From: Anaeromicropila herbilytica
GTDB lineage: Bacteria > Bacillota > Clostridia > Lachnospirales > Lachnospiraceae
DNA: 64,000 bases
Assembly (NCBI RefSeq): GCF_016591975.1
Contig: NZ_AP024169.1
Span: 458,001-522,000 of the forward strand
Reading direction: 5' to 3'
The notes beneath the pieces were generated by a model. That model was not told the origin of the DNA and made no database searches. It was given only the letters and a program-made list of their open reading frames with translations. Made by a program: the position numbers and the translations under genes. Of the stretch, positions 34,114-43,454 are shown in pieces (positions within the stretch are counted from its first letter, which is position 1; the number at the start of each line of letters is the position of its first letter).

Positions 34114-35127
34114 ATGAGTAAATTCGATAATTTTATTCATCACTCTCTGGTTAAAAGAATATTTAGTATTATATTAGCTGGTTTAATTTTGTATTTATTT
34201 AAAGGCATGCTAAATCTACTGCTACTTATTTTTATTATTACGTTTATTTTTGGTCAATTACAAAAGTTTTTATATGATAAGATCAATTCTCACATCCATA
34301 TTAGTAGGAAACTGGTCACAGTCATTATGTATGTCGTTATTGTCACATTTTTTACCGTTACCGGTATCATGTATATTCCAAAAGTCTCACAGCAATTAAT
34401 TGATGCCATTCAATTAATCTCTACTTTTAATGTGGATAAACTAAAAGGGAAAATCAATTTAGATATACTAAATTTGATTTCAGAAGAACAAATCAATCTA
34501 TACATCAAAGAAGGTGCATCCTATCTATTGCAACTAGCTACTACCATTGGAACATTTAGTTTTAATTTTGCCATTTCATTCTTAATCAGTTTCTTATTCT
34601 TATTAGAAAAAGATGAGATTGTAGCTTTCGGCAAAAATCTAGAACACAGTAAGATCGCTTTTCTATATCGAGATATGAAACACTATGGCAATATCTTTTT
34701 GAATTCTTTTGGAAAGGTAATTGAATTACAGATTGTCATTGCTTTTATTAATTCATTTTTATCTGTCATTGCACTTTCAATAATGGGATTTCCGCAGGCA
34801 TTAGGACTTGGACTTATGATATTTATTCTCGGATTAATTCCAGTAGCTGGAGTAATTATTTCTTTGGTGCCGTTAGTTATCATGGCTTTTAATATTGGAG
34901 GAACGATAAAAATTATTGAAGTTATCGTTATGATTATAGTCTTACATGCATTGGAATCTTATGTATTGAATCCAAAGTTAATGTCAGCAAAAACAAAGAT
35001 TCCTGTATTTATTGTATTTCTTATACTACTGATAAGCGAACACTATTTAGGGATATGGGGATTACTATTTGGAATTCCATTATTTATGTTTTTCTTGGAT
35101 GTTTTAGATATAAAAGTACGTGAATAA
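34114..35127 (+). CDS. AI-2E family transporter (PerM/YdbI-like)
   Basis: 337 residues; ATG at 34114 with GAAAGG 8 nt upstream. The layout is that of the AI-2E family: two N-terminal helices, a hairpin, a soluble region (about 85-140), then five or six helices with the typical LGLGLMIFILGLIPVAGVII block (about residue 235) and a C-terminal HYLGIWGLLFGIPLFMF. Family members export AI-2 or act as sodium/proton antiporters. The substrate is not inferable here. Confidence 0.87.
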   Translation: MSKFDNFIHHSLVKRIFSIILAGLILYLFKGMLNLLLLIFIITFIFGQLQKFLYDKINSHIHISRKLVTVIMYVVIVTFFTVTGIMYIPKVSQQLIDAIQLISTFNVDKLKGKINLDILNLISEEQINLYIKEGASYLLQLATTIGTFSFNFAISFLISFLFLLEKDEIVAFGKNLEHSKIAFLYRDMKHYGNIFLNSFGKVIELQIVIAFINSFLSVIALSIMGFPQALGLGLMIFILGLIPVAGVIISLVPLVIMAFNIGGTIKIIEVIVMIIVLHALESYVLNPKLMSAKTKIPVFIVFLILLISEHYLGIWGLLFGIPLFMFFLDVLDIKVRE

Positions 35128-35137
35128 AATATATACA

Positions 35138-35178
35138 ACAAGGCTTTTCAAGGTTGAATTGAAAAGCCTTGTTTTTTT
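35138..35178 (+). terminator. Terminator before nifJ
   Basis: ACAAGGCTTTTC pairs with GAAAAGCCTTGT and is followed by seven T residues. Confidence 0.9.
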
Positions 35179-35291
35179 ATAGGAAAAAATTTATCCCTTT
35201 TGAATAATTAACTAATCTTTATAAATACTAATACAGTTCAGGTTCCTAATATACAAGGAGCTAAGTATGATGTTATTCGAAAGGAGATATT

Positions 35292-38200
35292 ATGAAACAA
35301 AAACAAACAATGGATGGAAACCAGGCCGCTGCGACAGCTGCGTATGCATTTACAGAAGTAGCCTCAATCTATCCCATCACTCCATCCACTACTATAGCAG
35401 AAGTGATAGAAGAATGGGCAGCTCATGGAAAAAAGAATGTATTTGATCAGGAGGTAAAAGTAATAGAGATGCAATCCGAAGCAGGCGCAGCCTCCACTAT
35501 GCGTGGTGCATTGCAGGCAGGAGTCCTCGCTTCTACTTATACCGCTTCCCAAGGATTATTACTTATGATACCTAGTTTATATAAGATGTCAGGTGAATTA
35601 TTACCAGGGGTATTACATGTAACGGCAAGAACACTTGCAACCCATGCGTTATCTATCTTTGGAGATCATCAAGATGTTATGGCTTGTCGTCAAACAGGTG
35701 TTGCCTTACTTGCTTCTTCTAATGTACAAGAAGTTATGGATTTTGGTGTGATTGCCCATCTTTCTGCAATTAAATCTAGAGTTCCATTTATACATTTCTT
35801 TGATGGATTTCGAACTTCCCATGAATATCAGAAGATTGAAGTAGTAGCAATGGATGACATTAAGCAAATGATTGATATGAAAGCGGTACAAGAATTCCGT
35901 AATAGAGCACTTAACCCAGAACATCCAGTGGTAAGGGGAACGACACAGAATCCGGATATCTATTTTCAAGAAAGAGAAATGTCGAATAATTATTATAATG
36001 CTGTTCCAGGAATTGTGGAAGAATATTTAAAACAATTTGGTAAGATAACAGGAAGAAATTATAAGCCATACGAATATTATGGTGCCAAAGATGCAACTAG
36101 ATTAATCATAGCTATGGGTTCTGTTTGTGATACAATTGAAGAAGTGGTTGATTACCTAAATGATAAAGGCGATCAAGTGGGATGCTTAAAAGTGCACTTA
36201 TACCGACCATTTGCAGAGAGTATGTTCTTAGAGGAGATTCCTAAATCAATTAAGAAGATTGCAGTACTAGATCGAACTAAGGAGCCAGGAGCTCCAGGAG
36301 AACCATTATATCTCGATGTATTAAAAGCATACAAGGAAAATAAAGATATAACCATTGTTGGTGGTAGATATGGTTTATCTTCTAAGGACACTACACCATC
36401 ACAGATCCTTGCGGTTTACAATAATCTAAGTTTAGATACTCCAAAGGATCGATTTACGATTGGTATTGTTGATGATGTGACACATACCTCCCTTCCAGAA
36501 GAAGATATGGTTGATACATCACCTACGGGTACCATTAGTTGCAAAATCTGGGGATTAGGCTCTGATGGTACAGTTGGCTCTAATAAATCGGCAATTAAGA
36601 TAATTGGTGATCATTCAGAGAATGAAGTACAAGCATATTTCTCGTATGATAGTAAGAAGTCAGGTGGTTCCACCATATCACATCTTCGATTTGGAAAAGA
36701 GAGAATTCGCTCCCCTTATCTTGTTTCCAATGCTAATTATATTGCCTGTCATAATAAATCCTTTATCTATCAACATGATGTTCTGAAAGGTATTAGAAAA
36801 GGGGGAACATTTGTCTTAGTGTGCCCTTGGGGTAAAGAGGAACTTGACGAGAAGCTACCAGCACATTTAAGAAAGACTCTTGCAGATAAGAAGATTCTTT
36901 TTTATACAATTGATGCATTGAAAATAGCAACAGAAGTTGGATTAGGCAATCGCATTAATATGGTTATGCAGTCTGTTTTCTTTAAGCTAGCGGATGTTAT
37001 TCCATTTGAAAAAGCAGTAGAATATCTGAAAGAATCCATTGTTAAAATGTATGGAAAGAAAGGCGAAGATATTGTAACTAAGAACCAGCAAGCCATTGAT
37101 AAAGCAATTGATGCTCTGGTTAAAGTTGAAGTTCCAGAATCCTGGAGTAGTGCTACAGAAGATAATAATGCTGAAGTAAAGAAAGTCCCTGACTTTGTAG
37201 CAAATATTCAGATGCCTATGGCAAGGCATGAAGGAGATGAACTTCCTGTCAGTGCATTTGCTAATATGGTGGATGGAACATTTCCACTTGGAACCACTGC
37301 TTATGAAAAACGTGGAATTGCACCACAATTACCTCAATGGCAGATTGAAAAATGTATCCAATGTAATCAATGCTCCTATGTCTGCCCACATGCAACGATA
37401 CGTCCATTCTTATTAAATGATGAAGAATATTCCAGAAAACCAGAAGAATTTGAGACAAAGCAGGCAGTTGGACAAGGACTTACAAACCTGCAATTTCGTA
37501 TACAAGTAGCACCACTTGATTGCGTTGGTTGTGGTAGTTGTGCAGATGTCTGTCCTGCAAAAGGAAAAGCACTCATCATGCAACCAGCAGAAGAAGAGAT
37601 TGAAAAGCAAGCAGAGAATTGGGAATATGCTATGACAGTGACTGCAAAAGATAATATTATGAGTAAATGGAACGTCAAAGGAAGTCAGTTTGTAAGACCA
37701 TATCTTGAATTCAATGGGGCATGTCCAGGTTGTGGTGAGACACCATATATTCGTTTATTAACGCAGCTATTTGGTGATCGAATGATGATCTCCAATGCGA
37801 CAGGATGCTCTTCTATCTGGGGTGCTTCGGCTCCTTCGATTGCTTATTCTACGGATGCAAATGGTAAAGGTCCAGCTTGGATTAATCCATTATTTGAAGA
37901 TGCAGCAGAGTTCGGACTAGGTCTACAGATTGGATCTAAGCAAGCACGTAACATATTGATACAATCAGTGACAAAAGCATTAGAATCGGATATCGATAGT
38001 AGTCTAAAGACAGTACTGGGAGAGTGGCTAGATGGTGTTGATGATGGAGAACTATCAAAAGAAACATCATTAAAGGTAATGGAAGCTTTAAAGAAAGCAG
38101 ATACAAGTTCCAACCAGACATTAAATAATATCATGGCATACAAAGATTATCTCATTAAGAAATCCGTATGGTCCATTGGTGGTGACGGATGGGCATATGA

Positions 38201-38816
38201 TATTGGTTATGGTGGCTTGGATCATGTTATATCTACAGGAGAAAATATCAAGATATTTGTTATGGACACCGAAATCTATTCTAACACAGGTGGACAATGC
38301 TCGAAGTCCACACAGACAGCATCGGTTGCAAAACTTGCTATGTCAGGTAAGAAGCAAGTTAAGAAAGATCTTGGTCTAATGGCAATGTCATATGGAAATG
38401 TCTATGTCGCACAGATTGCGATGGGTGCAGATATGAATCAGACCATCAAAGCAATATCAGAAGCGGAAAGTTATAAAGGACCAGCGCTTATTATTGCTTA
38501 TGCGCCATGTATTAGTCACGGTATTCGAACTGGTATGGGAACTAGCATAAAAGAAGAGAAGAAAGCAGTAGAAGCAGGATATTGGCATCTGTATCGTTAT
38601 AATCCAGCGTTAAAGCAAGAAGGAAAGAATCCATTCCAACTTGATTCAAAAGCACCTAGTGCTGATTATCTAGAATTTATCAAAGGAGAAATACGTTTCA
38701 CACAACTTGGAACTACATTCCCAGAAACAGCAGATCAGTTATATGAACAATCTGCTAAGAATGCAAAAGAACGCTATGATCGTTATGCGAAGCTTGCAGA
38801 GCAGAAGGTATTGTAA
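35292..38816 (+). CDS. nifJ: Pyruvate:ferredoxin (flavodoxin) oxidoreductase
   Basis: 1174 residues, the full single-chain homodimeric form. Domain order: pyruvate-binding alpha domain (YPITPSTTIAEVIEEW at about 25), gamma region with GSDGTVGSNKSAIKI (about 420), two 4Fe-4S ferredoxin clusters (CIQCNQCSYVCPHA at about 687 and CVGCGSCADVCPAKG at about 743), the extra-cluster and TPP domain (CPGCGETPY at about 809 and GGDGWAYDIGYGGLDHV at about 962). It converts pyruvate and CoA to acetyl-CoA and CO2, passing electrons to ferredoxin, the central step of clostridial fermentation. AAAGGAG precedes the ATG. Monocistronic. Confidence 0.97.
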   Translation: MKQKQTMDGNQAAATAAYAFTEVASIYPITPSTTIAEVIEEWAAHGKKNVFDQEVKVIEMQSEAGAASTMRGALQAGVLASTYTASQGLLLMIPSLYKMSGELLPGVLHVTARTLATHALSIFGDHQDVMACRQTGVALLASSNVQEVMDFGVIAHLSAIKSRVPFIHFFDGFRTSHEYQKIEVVAMDDIKQMIDMKAVQEFRNRALNPEHPVVRGTTQNPDIYFQEREMSNNYYNAVPGIVEEYLKQFGKITGRNYKPYEYYGAKDATRLIIAMGSVCDTIEEVVDYLNDKGDQVGCLKVHLYRPFAESMFLEEIPKSIKKIAVLDRTKEPGAPGEPLYLDVLKAYKENKDITIVGGRYGLSSKDTTPSQILAVYNNLSLDTPKDRFTIGIVDDVTHTSLPEEDMVDTSPTGTISCKIWGLGSDGTVGSNKSAIKIIGDHSENEVQAYFSYDSKKSGGSTISHLRFGKERIRSPYLVSNANYIACHNKSFIYQHDVLKGIRKGGTFVLVCPWGKEELDEKLPAHLRKTLADKKILFYTIDALKIATEVGLGNRINMVMQSVFFKLADVIPFEKAVEYLKESIVKMYGKKGEDIVTKNQQAIDKAIDALVKVEVPESWSSATEDNNAEVKKVPDFVANIQMPMARHEGDELPVSAFANMVDGTFPLGTTAYEKRGIAPQLPQWQIEKCIQCNQCSYVCPHATIRPFLLNDEEYSRKPEEFETKQAVGQGLTNLQFRIQVAPLDCVGCGSCADVCPAKGKALIMQPAEEEIEKQAENWEYAMTVTAKDNIMSKWNVKGSQFVRPYLEFNGACPGCGETPYIRLLTQLFGDRMMISNATGCSSIWGASAPSIAYSTDANGKGPAWINPLFEDAAEFGLGLQIGSKQARNILIQSVTKALESDIDSSLKTVLGEWLDGVDDGELSKETSLKVMEALKKADTSSNQTLNNIMAYKDYLIKKSVWSIGGDGWAYDIGYGGLDHVISTGENIKIFVMDTEIYSNTGGQCSKSTQTASVAKLAMSGKKQVKKDLGLMAMSYGNVYVAQIAMGADMNQTIKAISEAESYKGPALIIAYAPCISHGIRTGMGTSIKEEKKAVEAGYWHLYRYNPALKQEGKNPFQLDSKAPSADYLEFIKGEIRFTQLGTTFPETADQLYEQSAKNAKERYDRYAKLAEQKVL

Positions 38817-38820
38817 TAAA

Positions 38821-38858
38821 AAAATAGAGAAAAGGAAGAACTCCTTTTCTCTATTTTT
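38821..38858. terminator. Terminator of nifJ, overlapping a convergent gene
   Basis: AAAATAGAGAAAAGGA pairs with TCCTTTTCTCTATTTT. The stop codon of the minus-strand DUF3787 gene lies inside the right arm, so one hairpin serves both genes. Confidence 0.9.
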
Positions 38859-39018
38859 CATTGTCATCTACATATTCTTTTGCATTCATTACCTGCATAT
38901 CACTAGGTATATTTACATTTGACGAAGCTTTATGCTTTGCCTTATTTGACCAAGCAGCAGTTTCATGTTTTTCAATAGGAGTTTTTTGCGCTTTACTTTT
39001 AAAATTTCCTTGTTTCAT
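38851..39018 (-). CDS. DUF3787 / CDIF630_02480-type spore surface protein
   Basis: 55 residues, read as MKQGNFKSKAQKTPIEKHET, AAWSNKAKHKASSNVNIPSD, MQVMNAKEYVDDNEK. The HETAAWSN block, the IPS segment and the C-terminal NAKEYVDDN are the conserved parts of this clostridial family, described as spore surface proteins (recalled). AAGAGGTGAC lies before the ATG. It runs convergent to nifJ and its stop lies in the nifJ terminator. Confidence 0.78.
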   Translation of the reverse strand: MKQGNFKSKAQKTPIEKHETAAWSNKAKHKASSNVNIPSDMQVMNAKEYVDDNEK

Positions 39019-39193
39019 AAGTCACCTCTTTTCTGTCATATTTATATTATGCACCGTTTTTGTACATAATATTTAAGATAACTCAGACTATGTAGTTATA
39101 TAAAGGCGATATAGTACTTAATAATAGCATGATAATAGGTAGTACCAAACTATTTTCATTTCAAAATTTCAGAATAAATAGAGGAGATAACAT

Positions 39194-40321
39194 ATGAAAG
39201 CAATTGTATATGAAGGAATGAAGAATGTTAAGGTAAAAGAAGTTATGGATCCTAAGATTAAGAAACCAGATGATATTATTGTAAAAGTAACATCAACGGC
39301 AATATGTGGTTCAGATCTACATTTAATTCATGGAATGGTACCAAATCTTCCTCATGGTTCGGTACTTGGACATGAGACAATGGGAATTGTAGAAGAGGTA
39401 GGTAAGGAGGTTCATAAAGTAAAAAAAGGAGATCGAGTTATTGTGCCATTCCCTATCGCATGTGGTCATTGCTGGTTTTGCGAGCATAATCTATGGAGTC
39501 AATGTGATAATTCCAATGCTAATGGCGAGGTTGGTGGGATCTTTGGGTATAGTAAAACATATGGTGGATATGATGGTGGACAAGCAGAATATCTTCGCGT
39601 TCCATTTGCCAATGTAGGACCTACGATCGTACCAGAATCCTTACGTGATGAGCAAGTATTATTCCTAACGGATATTCTTCCTACTTCTTATTGGGGAGTG
39701 GAAAATGGAGGCGTGAAGAGTGGTGATACAGTTGTTGTACTCGGTTGTGGACCTGTAGGTTTACTCACTATAAAATGGGCAATCTTCATGGGTGCCAAAC
39801 GGGTGATAGCCGTAGACTATGTTGGTTATCGATTAAAACATGCTGAGAAATATGGGGTGGAAACGTTAAATTTTGAAGAGTACGATAATGTAGGAGAACA
39901 TATCAAAGACATCACTCATGGTGGTGCTGATGTTGTTATAGACTGTGTTGGGATGGATGGAAAGATGACCAAGGTTGAACTAGTAGAAACGATGCTAAAA
40001 TTACAAGGTGGTTCAAAATCAGCAATTGAGATTGCTACTCAAGCAGTAAGGAAAGGTGGAACTGTTTCCCTAGTTGGAGTGTATGGCGCAAGATATAATA
40101 ATTTCCCGTTAGGTGATTTCTTTGCTAGAAACATTACATTGAAAATGGGTCAATGTCCTGCGCAGAATTATGTAGAGCGAATCTTAAATTTAATTGTTGA
40201 GAAAAAGTTCGATGCAACTGACATTATTACACATAGGCTTTCTTTGGATAAAGGGGAACATGCTTACAAGATCTTTGATAAGAAAGAGGATAATTGTATT
40301 AAGGTTATTTTAAAACCTTAG
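39194..40321 (+). CDS. Zinc-dependent medium-chain alcohol dehydrogenase
   Basis: 375 residues. Catalytic zinc ligands: CGSDLHLIHG and LGHETMGIVEEVG. Structural zinc: CGHCWFCEHNLWSQC (four cysteines, about residues 95-109). Nucleotide fold: VVVLGCGPVGLLTIKWAIFM, then VIAVDY (NAD-binding acidic residue). The length and the SxYGGYDGGQAEYLRVP segment resemble the formaldehyde/threonine-dehydrogenase-like subgroup of glutathione-independent enzymes. The substrate is not certain. AGAGGAG precedes the ATG. No terminator could be seen after it. Confidence 0.9.
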   Translation: MKAIVYEGMKNVKVKEVMDPKIKKPDDIIVKVTSTAICGSDLHLIHGMVPNLPHGSVLGHETMGIVEEVGKEVHKVKKGDRVIVPFPIACGHCWFCEHNLWSQCDNSNANGEVGGIFGYSKTYGGYDGGQAEYLRVPFANVGPTIVPESLRDEQVLFLTDILPTSYWGVENGGVKSGDTVVVLGCGPVGLLTIKWAIFMGAKRVIAVDYVGYRLKHAEKYGVETLNFEEYDNVGEHIKDITHGGADVVIDCVGMDGKMTKVELVETMLKLQGGSKSAIEIATQAVRKGGTVSLVGVYGARYNNFPLGDFFARNITLKMGQCPAQNYVERILNLIVEKKFDATDIITHRLSLDKGEHAYKIFDKKEDNCIKVILKP

Positions 40322-40328
40322 AATCATC

Positions 40329-40359
40329 TTGACTTTGACGCGACGTAAAGATATATCAT
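40329..40359 (+). promoter_or_regulatory. MerR-type promoter of the GNAT gene at 40484
   Basis: TTGACT and TATCAT lie 19 bp apart. Spacer positions 4-12 read ACGCGACGT, a dyad of the form ACG-N3-CGT. The same element stands in the same position at 41337. Confidence 0.75.
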
Positions 40360-40483
40360 ACTCTCAAGAGGAGAAAGTCTTATTTTAGTGTATTCAGTGA
40401 TGTCGCTGTATATCAGGAAACAATACAACAATAGACATTGACCCTTAATCTTAATAAATAATTAATAAAAGGAGAGAGTAAAT

Positions 40484-40975
40484 ATGCAAGATAATATTAT
40501 ATTTTTACCTTTGAAAAATGAAGATGTTGAAGAATTAACTTCAATTATGAAAAGAGCATTTGATGAAGATACCCGTATACATCTAGGGCAAGAAGCTGGA
40601 GGCCCGCCAGGATATGATGATGGAAGTTTTTTGAGAAAATGGGGGCTTAATCCACATGCAACAGCATATAAAATCTATCAAGATGGAGAATTAATTGGAG
40701 GTACCATTCTATGGATTAATTCCAATAAAGAGAATTTCCTTGGAACAATCTTTCTAGATTCAAATGTAGAAAATAAGGGGATCGGGACAAAAGTATGGAA
40801 ACGGATTGAAGAAATGTATCCAGATACGATAGCTTGGAATACCGAGACACCAATCTTTAGCAGAAGAAATCATAACTTTTACATTAATAAATGTGGTTTT
40901 CACTGTATTAGAATTGATAAGCCTAAAGATATGGATGAAGGTCAATTTATATTAAGAAAAGTGATGATGAAATAA
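40484..40975 (+). CDS. GNAT family N-acetyltransferase, likely MerR-regulated
   Basis: 163 residues with GGAGAGAG before the ATG. LGTIFLDSNVENKGIGTKVW is the acetyl-CoA loop (about residues 85-104), and RRNHNFYINKCGFHCI is the C-terminal signature. The promoter at 40329 shares its operator with that of the MerR gene at 41391, so the enzyme is probably induced by the compound the MerR protein senses, and may acetylate it. Confidence 0.85.
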   Translation: MQDNIIFLPLKNEDVEELTSIMKRAFDEDTRIHLGQEAGGPPGYDDGSFLRKWGLNPHATAYKIYQDGELIGGTILWINSNKENFLGTIFLDSNVENKGIGTKVWKRIEEMYPDTIAWNTETPIFSRRNHNFYINKCGFHCIRIDKPKDMDEGQFILRKVMMK

Positions 40976-41089
40976 TTTAAGAAAAATAAATCAGGAAACC
41001 ACTAGTTTGCAAGTAATAATTAAGAAGAGTAGTTAATTGTTACAAAAAGTTTTGAGATAAAATTTTATATTAGTTCTTTGAATTAATTT

Positions 41090-41124
41090 GCCAGAAGTTT
41101 ATTTCTAAGTGCTTCTGGCTTTTA
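41090..41124 (+). terminator. Terminator of the GNAT gene
   Basis: GCCAGAAG pairs with CTTCTGGC over a 14-nt loop and is followed by TTTTAA. The rest of 40976-41336 holds AT-rich sequence and no other gene that I can support. Confidence 0.75.
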
Positions 41125-41336
41125 ATATAATATTTTAGGAAAGAGATTAGTATATGATTTCAAACGTTTTATAAGTTTATATGCACGCAGTATAACAATG
41201 TGCTAGAATAGAAAAAAATGGATAGTCTAAGATACATAGTTAACAGGAATCTTTATTTACTCCTGTAATAATTATTTACAATATCAATACATCAAGTAAA
41301 GGAGATGCAATGTCAGAGATTACGTTAGTATATATC

Positions 41337-41367
41337 TTGACTTTGACGTCGCGTCGTCCTTTATACT
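41337..41367 (+). promoter_or_regulatory. MerR-type autoregulated promoter
   Basis: TTGACT and TATACT lie 19 bp apart. Spacer positions 3-13 read GACGTCGCGTC, a perfect dyad. The first 12 bases, TTGACTTTGACG, are identical to those at 40329. Confidence 0.82.
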
Positions 41368-41390
41368 GTAGGAGGAAAGGAGAGGATAGA

Positions 41391-42377
41391 ATGGAGTTAA
41401 TGACAATTAGTGAATTATCAAAAGGTTTCAATATTACAACTAGGACACTCAGATACTATGAACAAATCGGAATTCTAAAAAGCAAAAAGAAAGAAGATTA
41501 TGCTTATCGTGTCTATGATGAAGATGCACTAATACGTTTGCAGCAGATAATTATCTTGCGAAAACTTCGTATTCCATTAAAGCAGATTGGAGTTATTCTT
41601 GGTGATGCAGAACAAAATCGAATGGTAGAAATCTTTCAGGAGAATCTAATGTCTCTAGATCATGAGATTACTGCACTTTCTACAATACGTTCTGTATTAC
41701 AAAGATTTGTATCTTACCTTAATAATTATAATGGAGTAAATGCAAAATTAAATTTTTTAGATGATAATGAAATTATGCAAGTTGTCGAATCCTTAAGCCT
41801 TTCTAAGATTAAGTTTAAGGAGGAACGACCAATGGAAGAGTTGAACAAAGCAAATGAAATACTTGATAATTTAAAAGATGTTAGAATTCTATATCTGCCA
41901 CCTGCAACAGTTGCATCAAGTCATTATATAGGTGATAATCCAGAAGAGGTTGCAGGAGGTGAGTTGGATGACTTTATTAGAAGTATAAAGTTACAGCAAT
42001 TGAAGCCTGACTTAAGAGTCTATGGATTTAATAATCCATGTCCGAGAGAAGAGTGTGAGACCTATGGATATGAATTCTGGGTTACAATTCCTGAGGATAT
42101 GAAAGTACCTGAATCACTTCAGAAAAAATACTTTGAGGGTGGTTTATATGCAGCACATTGCATTAAGATGGGAGATTTTCATGAGTGGCAGGCATTCTAT
42201 CAGTGGATATGCAACCATGATCTCTATGAGTTTGATGAAAGAGAACCATTAGGTATGAATGGAACTTTGGAAGAACATTTGAATGCCTTTACATATTATC
42301 AATCATGCAAAGAGAAGTCAAAATTCGAGCAAATAGATTTACTTATTCCAATTAGACTTAAAACAAAAATTCTCTAG
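41391..42377 (+). CDS. MerR-family regulator with GyrI-like effector domain
   Basis: 328 residues from MELMTISELSKGFNITTRTL (start at 41391 after AAGGAGAGG; upstream codons are promoter). Residues 1-75: winged helix with RYYEQIGILKS. About 80-125: dimerisation helix. About 160-328: GyrI-like ligand-binding domain (LPPATVASSHYIGDN and YGYEFWVTIPEDM). This is the BltR/BmrR arrangement. It probably controls itself and the GNAT gene at 40484. Confidence 0.87.
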   Translation: MELMTISELSKGFNITTRTLRYYEQIGILKSKKKEDYAYRVYDEDALIRLQQIIILRKLRIPLKQIGVILGDAEQNRMVEIFQENLMSLDHEITALSTIRSVLQRFVSYLNNYNGVNAKLNFLDDNEIMQVVESLSLSKIKFKEERPMEELNKANEILDNLKDVRILYLPPATVASSHYIGDNPEEVAGGELDDFIRSIKLQQLKPDLRVYGFNNPCPREECETYGYEFWVTIPEDMKVPESLQKKYFEGGLYAAHCIKMGDFHEWQAFYQWICNHDLYEFDEREPLGMNGTLEEHLNAFTYYQSCKEKSKFEQIDLLIPIRLKTKIL

Positions 42378-42469
42378 AACAATGTTCAAACTAATTATAT
42401 ATTTTTAGCCTGTATTAAATAAACAATAGGATTTAAGTTAGTAAGTTAAATTAGTATAATAAACAATAA

Positions 42470-42520
42470 AAAGTTCGCCAGATAGCCCTTATATCAAGAG
42501 GCTTCTGGCGATTTTAATTT
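42470..42520. terminator. Bidirectional terminator
   Basis: CGCCAGA pairs with TCTGGCG, with A-rich sequence on one side and ATTTTAATTT on the other. It separates the MerR gene from the end of the convergent sugar-transport operon. Confidence 0.75.
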
Positions 42521-42569
42521 CTGATAATTCCTTCTTATTTAGTTTACTCAGTTTATTAAGCTCTTCACA

Positions 42570-43451
42570 TTAGCCCTTAACAGCACCTGCAACCATACCT
42601 TTAATGATCTGCTTACTAAATACAAAGTAGAAGACAATAATTGGAGCCATAGTTGTAAGTAAAGCTGCCATAATCTTAGGATAATCTGAACTAAATTGAC
42701 CTGTAAATTGAGTCATTGCTAATGGTACGGTATGGAGAGCTTGGTCTCGAATTAATACCAAAGCAAAAGAGAATTCATTCCAGCATCCAAAGGTCTGAAT
42801 GATACCTACTGTTGTTAAAATAGGCTTGCAAGTAGGTAATATTACAGTAAATAGAGTTCGAGTAAAACTACTTCCATCTATTGCAGCTGCTTCTTCAAGC
42901 GCTACCGGAATTGCCTTCACATATCCTTCAACTAAGAAAATCGCAATAGGAAGTCCGAAAGCGACATATGGAATAATTAGCGTAAACCATTGATTATTTA
43001 GACCAGTATTATTAAATACAACATAAATTGGTACTAATAAGGAATGGATTGGGATTAACAATCCCATTAAGAAAATTACATACAACAAACGGTTTCCTTT
43101 AAATTTAACTCTGGCTAATATGTATCCTACGATAAATCCGCAGATAATAATTAAAGAAACGGATATAATTGTAGTTCGAAAACTGTTAAATAAAGAAGCA
43201 AATATATGATAATCTTTATTCGATAATATATCTACATAATTACTAAATGAAGGTGATTTAGGTAATCCAATAATATCTGCGTTAAATACTCGTTTCTCTT
43301 TGAGAGAGGAATAGAACAACCAGATCAAAGGAAAGATACAAGATAACGAGAAGATGATTAACACTAAGTTTAAAAATACAGCAAGTACTCGTGTCTTAAC
43401 CTTGTGATCAGGACGGTTTTTTGCTTTTGAAGGAGTTTTATTTTCACTCAT
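42570..43451 (-). CDS. Sugar ABC transporter permease (MalG/UgpE type)
   Basis: 293 residues with six predicted transmembrane helices. The EAA loop is clear: EEAAAIDGSSFTRTLFTVIL (residues about 193-212). The C-terminus ends GMVAGAVKG, typical of MalG-type permeases. It is the last gene of a three-gene importer and starts 3 nt after the stop of the other permease. There is no ATPase here; importers of this class commonly share an MsmX-type ATPase encoded elsewhere. Confidence 0.93.
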   Translation of the reverse strand: MSENKTPSKAKNRPDHKVKTRVLAVFLNLVLIIFSLSCIFPLIWLFYSSLKEKRVFNADIIGLPKSPSFSNYVDILSNKDYHIFASLFNSFRTTIISVSLIIICGFIVGYILARVKFKGNRLLYVIFLMGLLIPIHSLLVPIYVVFNNTGLNNQWFTLIIPYVAFGLPIAIFLVEGYVKAIPVALEEAAAIDGSSFTRTLFTVILPTCKPILTTVGIIQTFGCWNEFSFALVLIRDQALHTVPLAMTQFTGQFSSDYPKIMAALLTTMAPIIVFYFVFSKQIIKGMVAGAVKG

Positions 43452-43454
43452 AGA

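Noticed and set aside
37376..37678. Several minus-strand ORFs of 60-113 codons inside nifJ
   Set aside because: They are antisense shadows of a highly conserved coding region, without ribosome sites or family resemblance.
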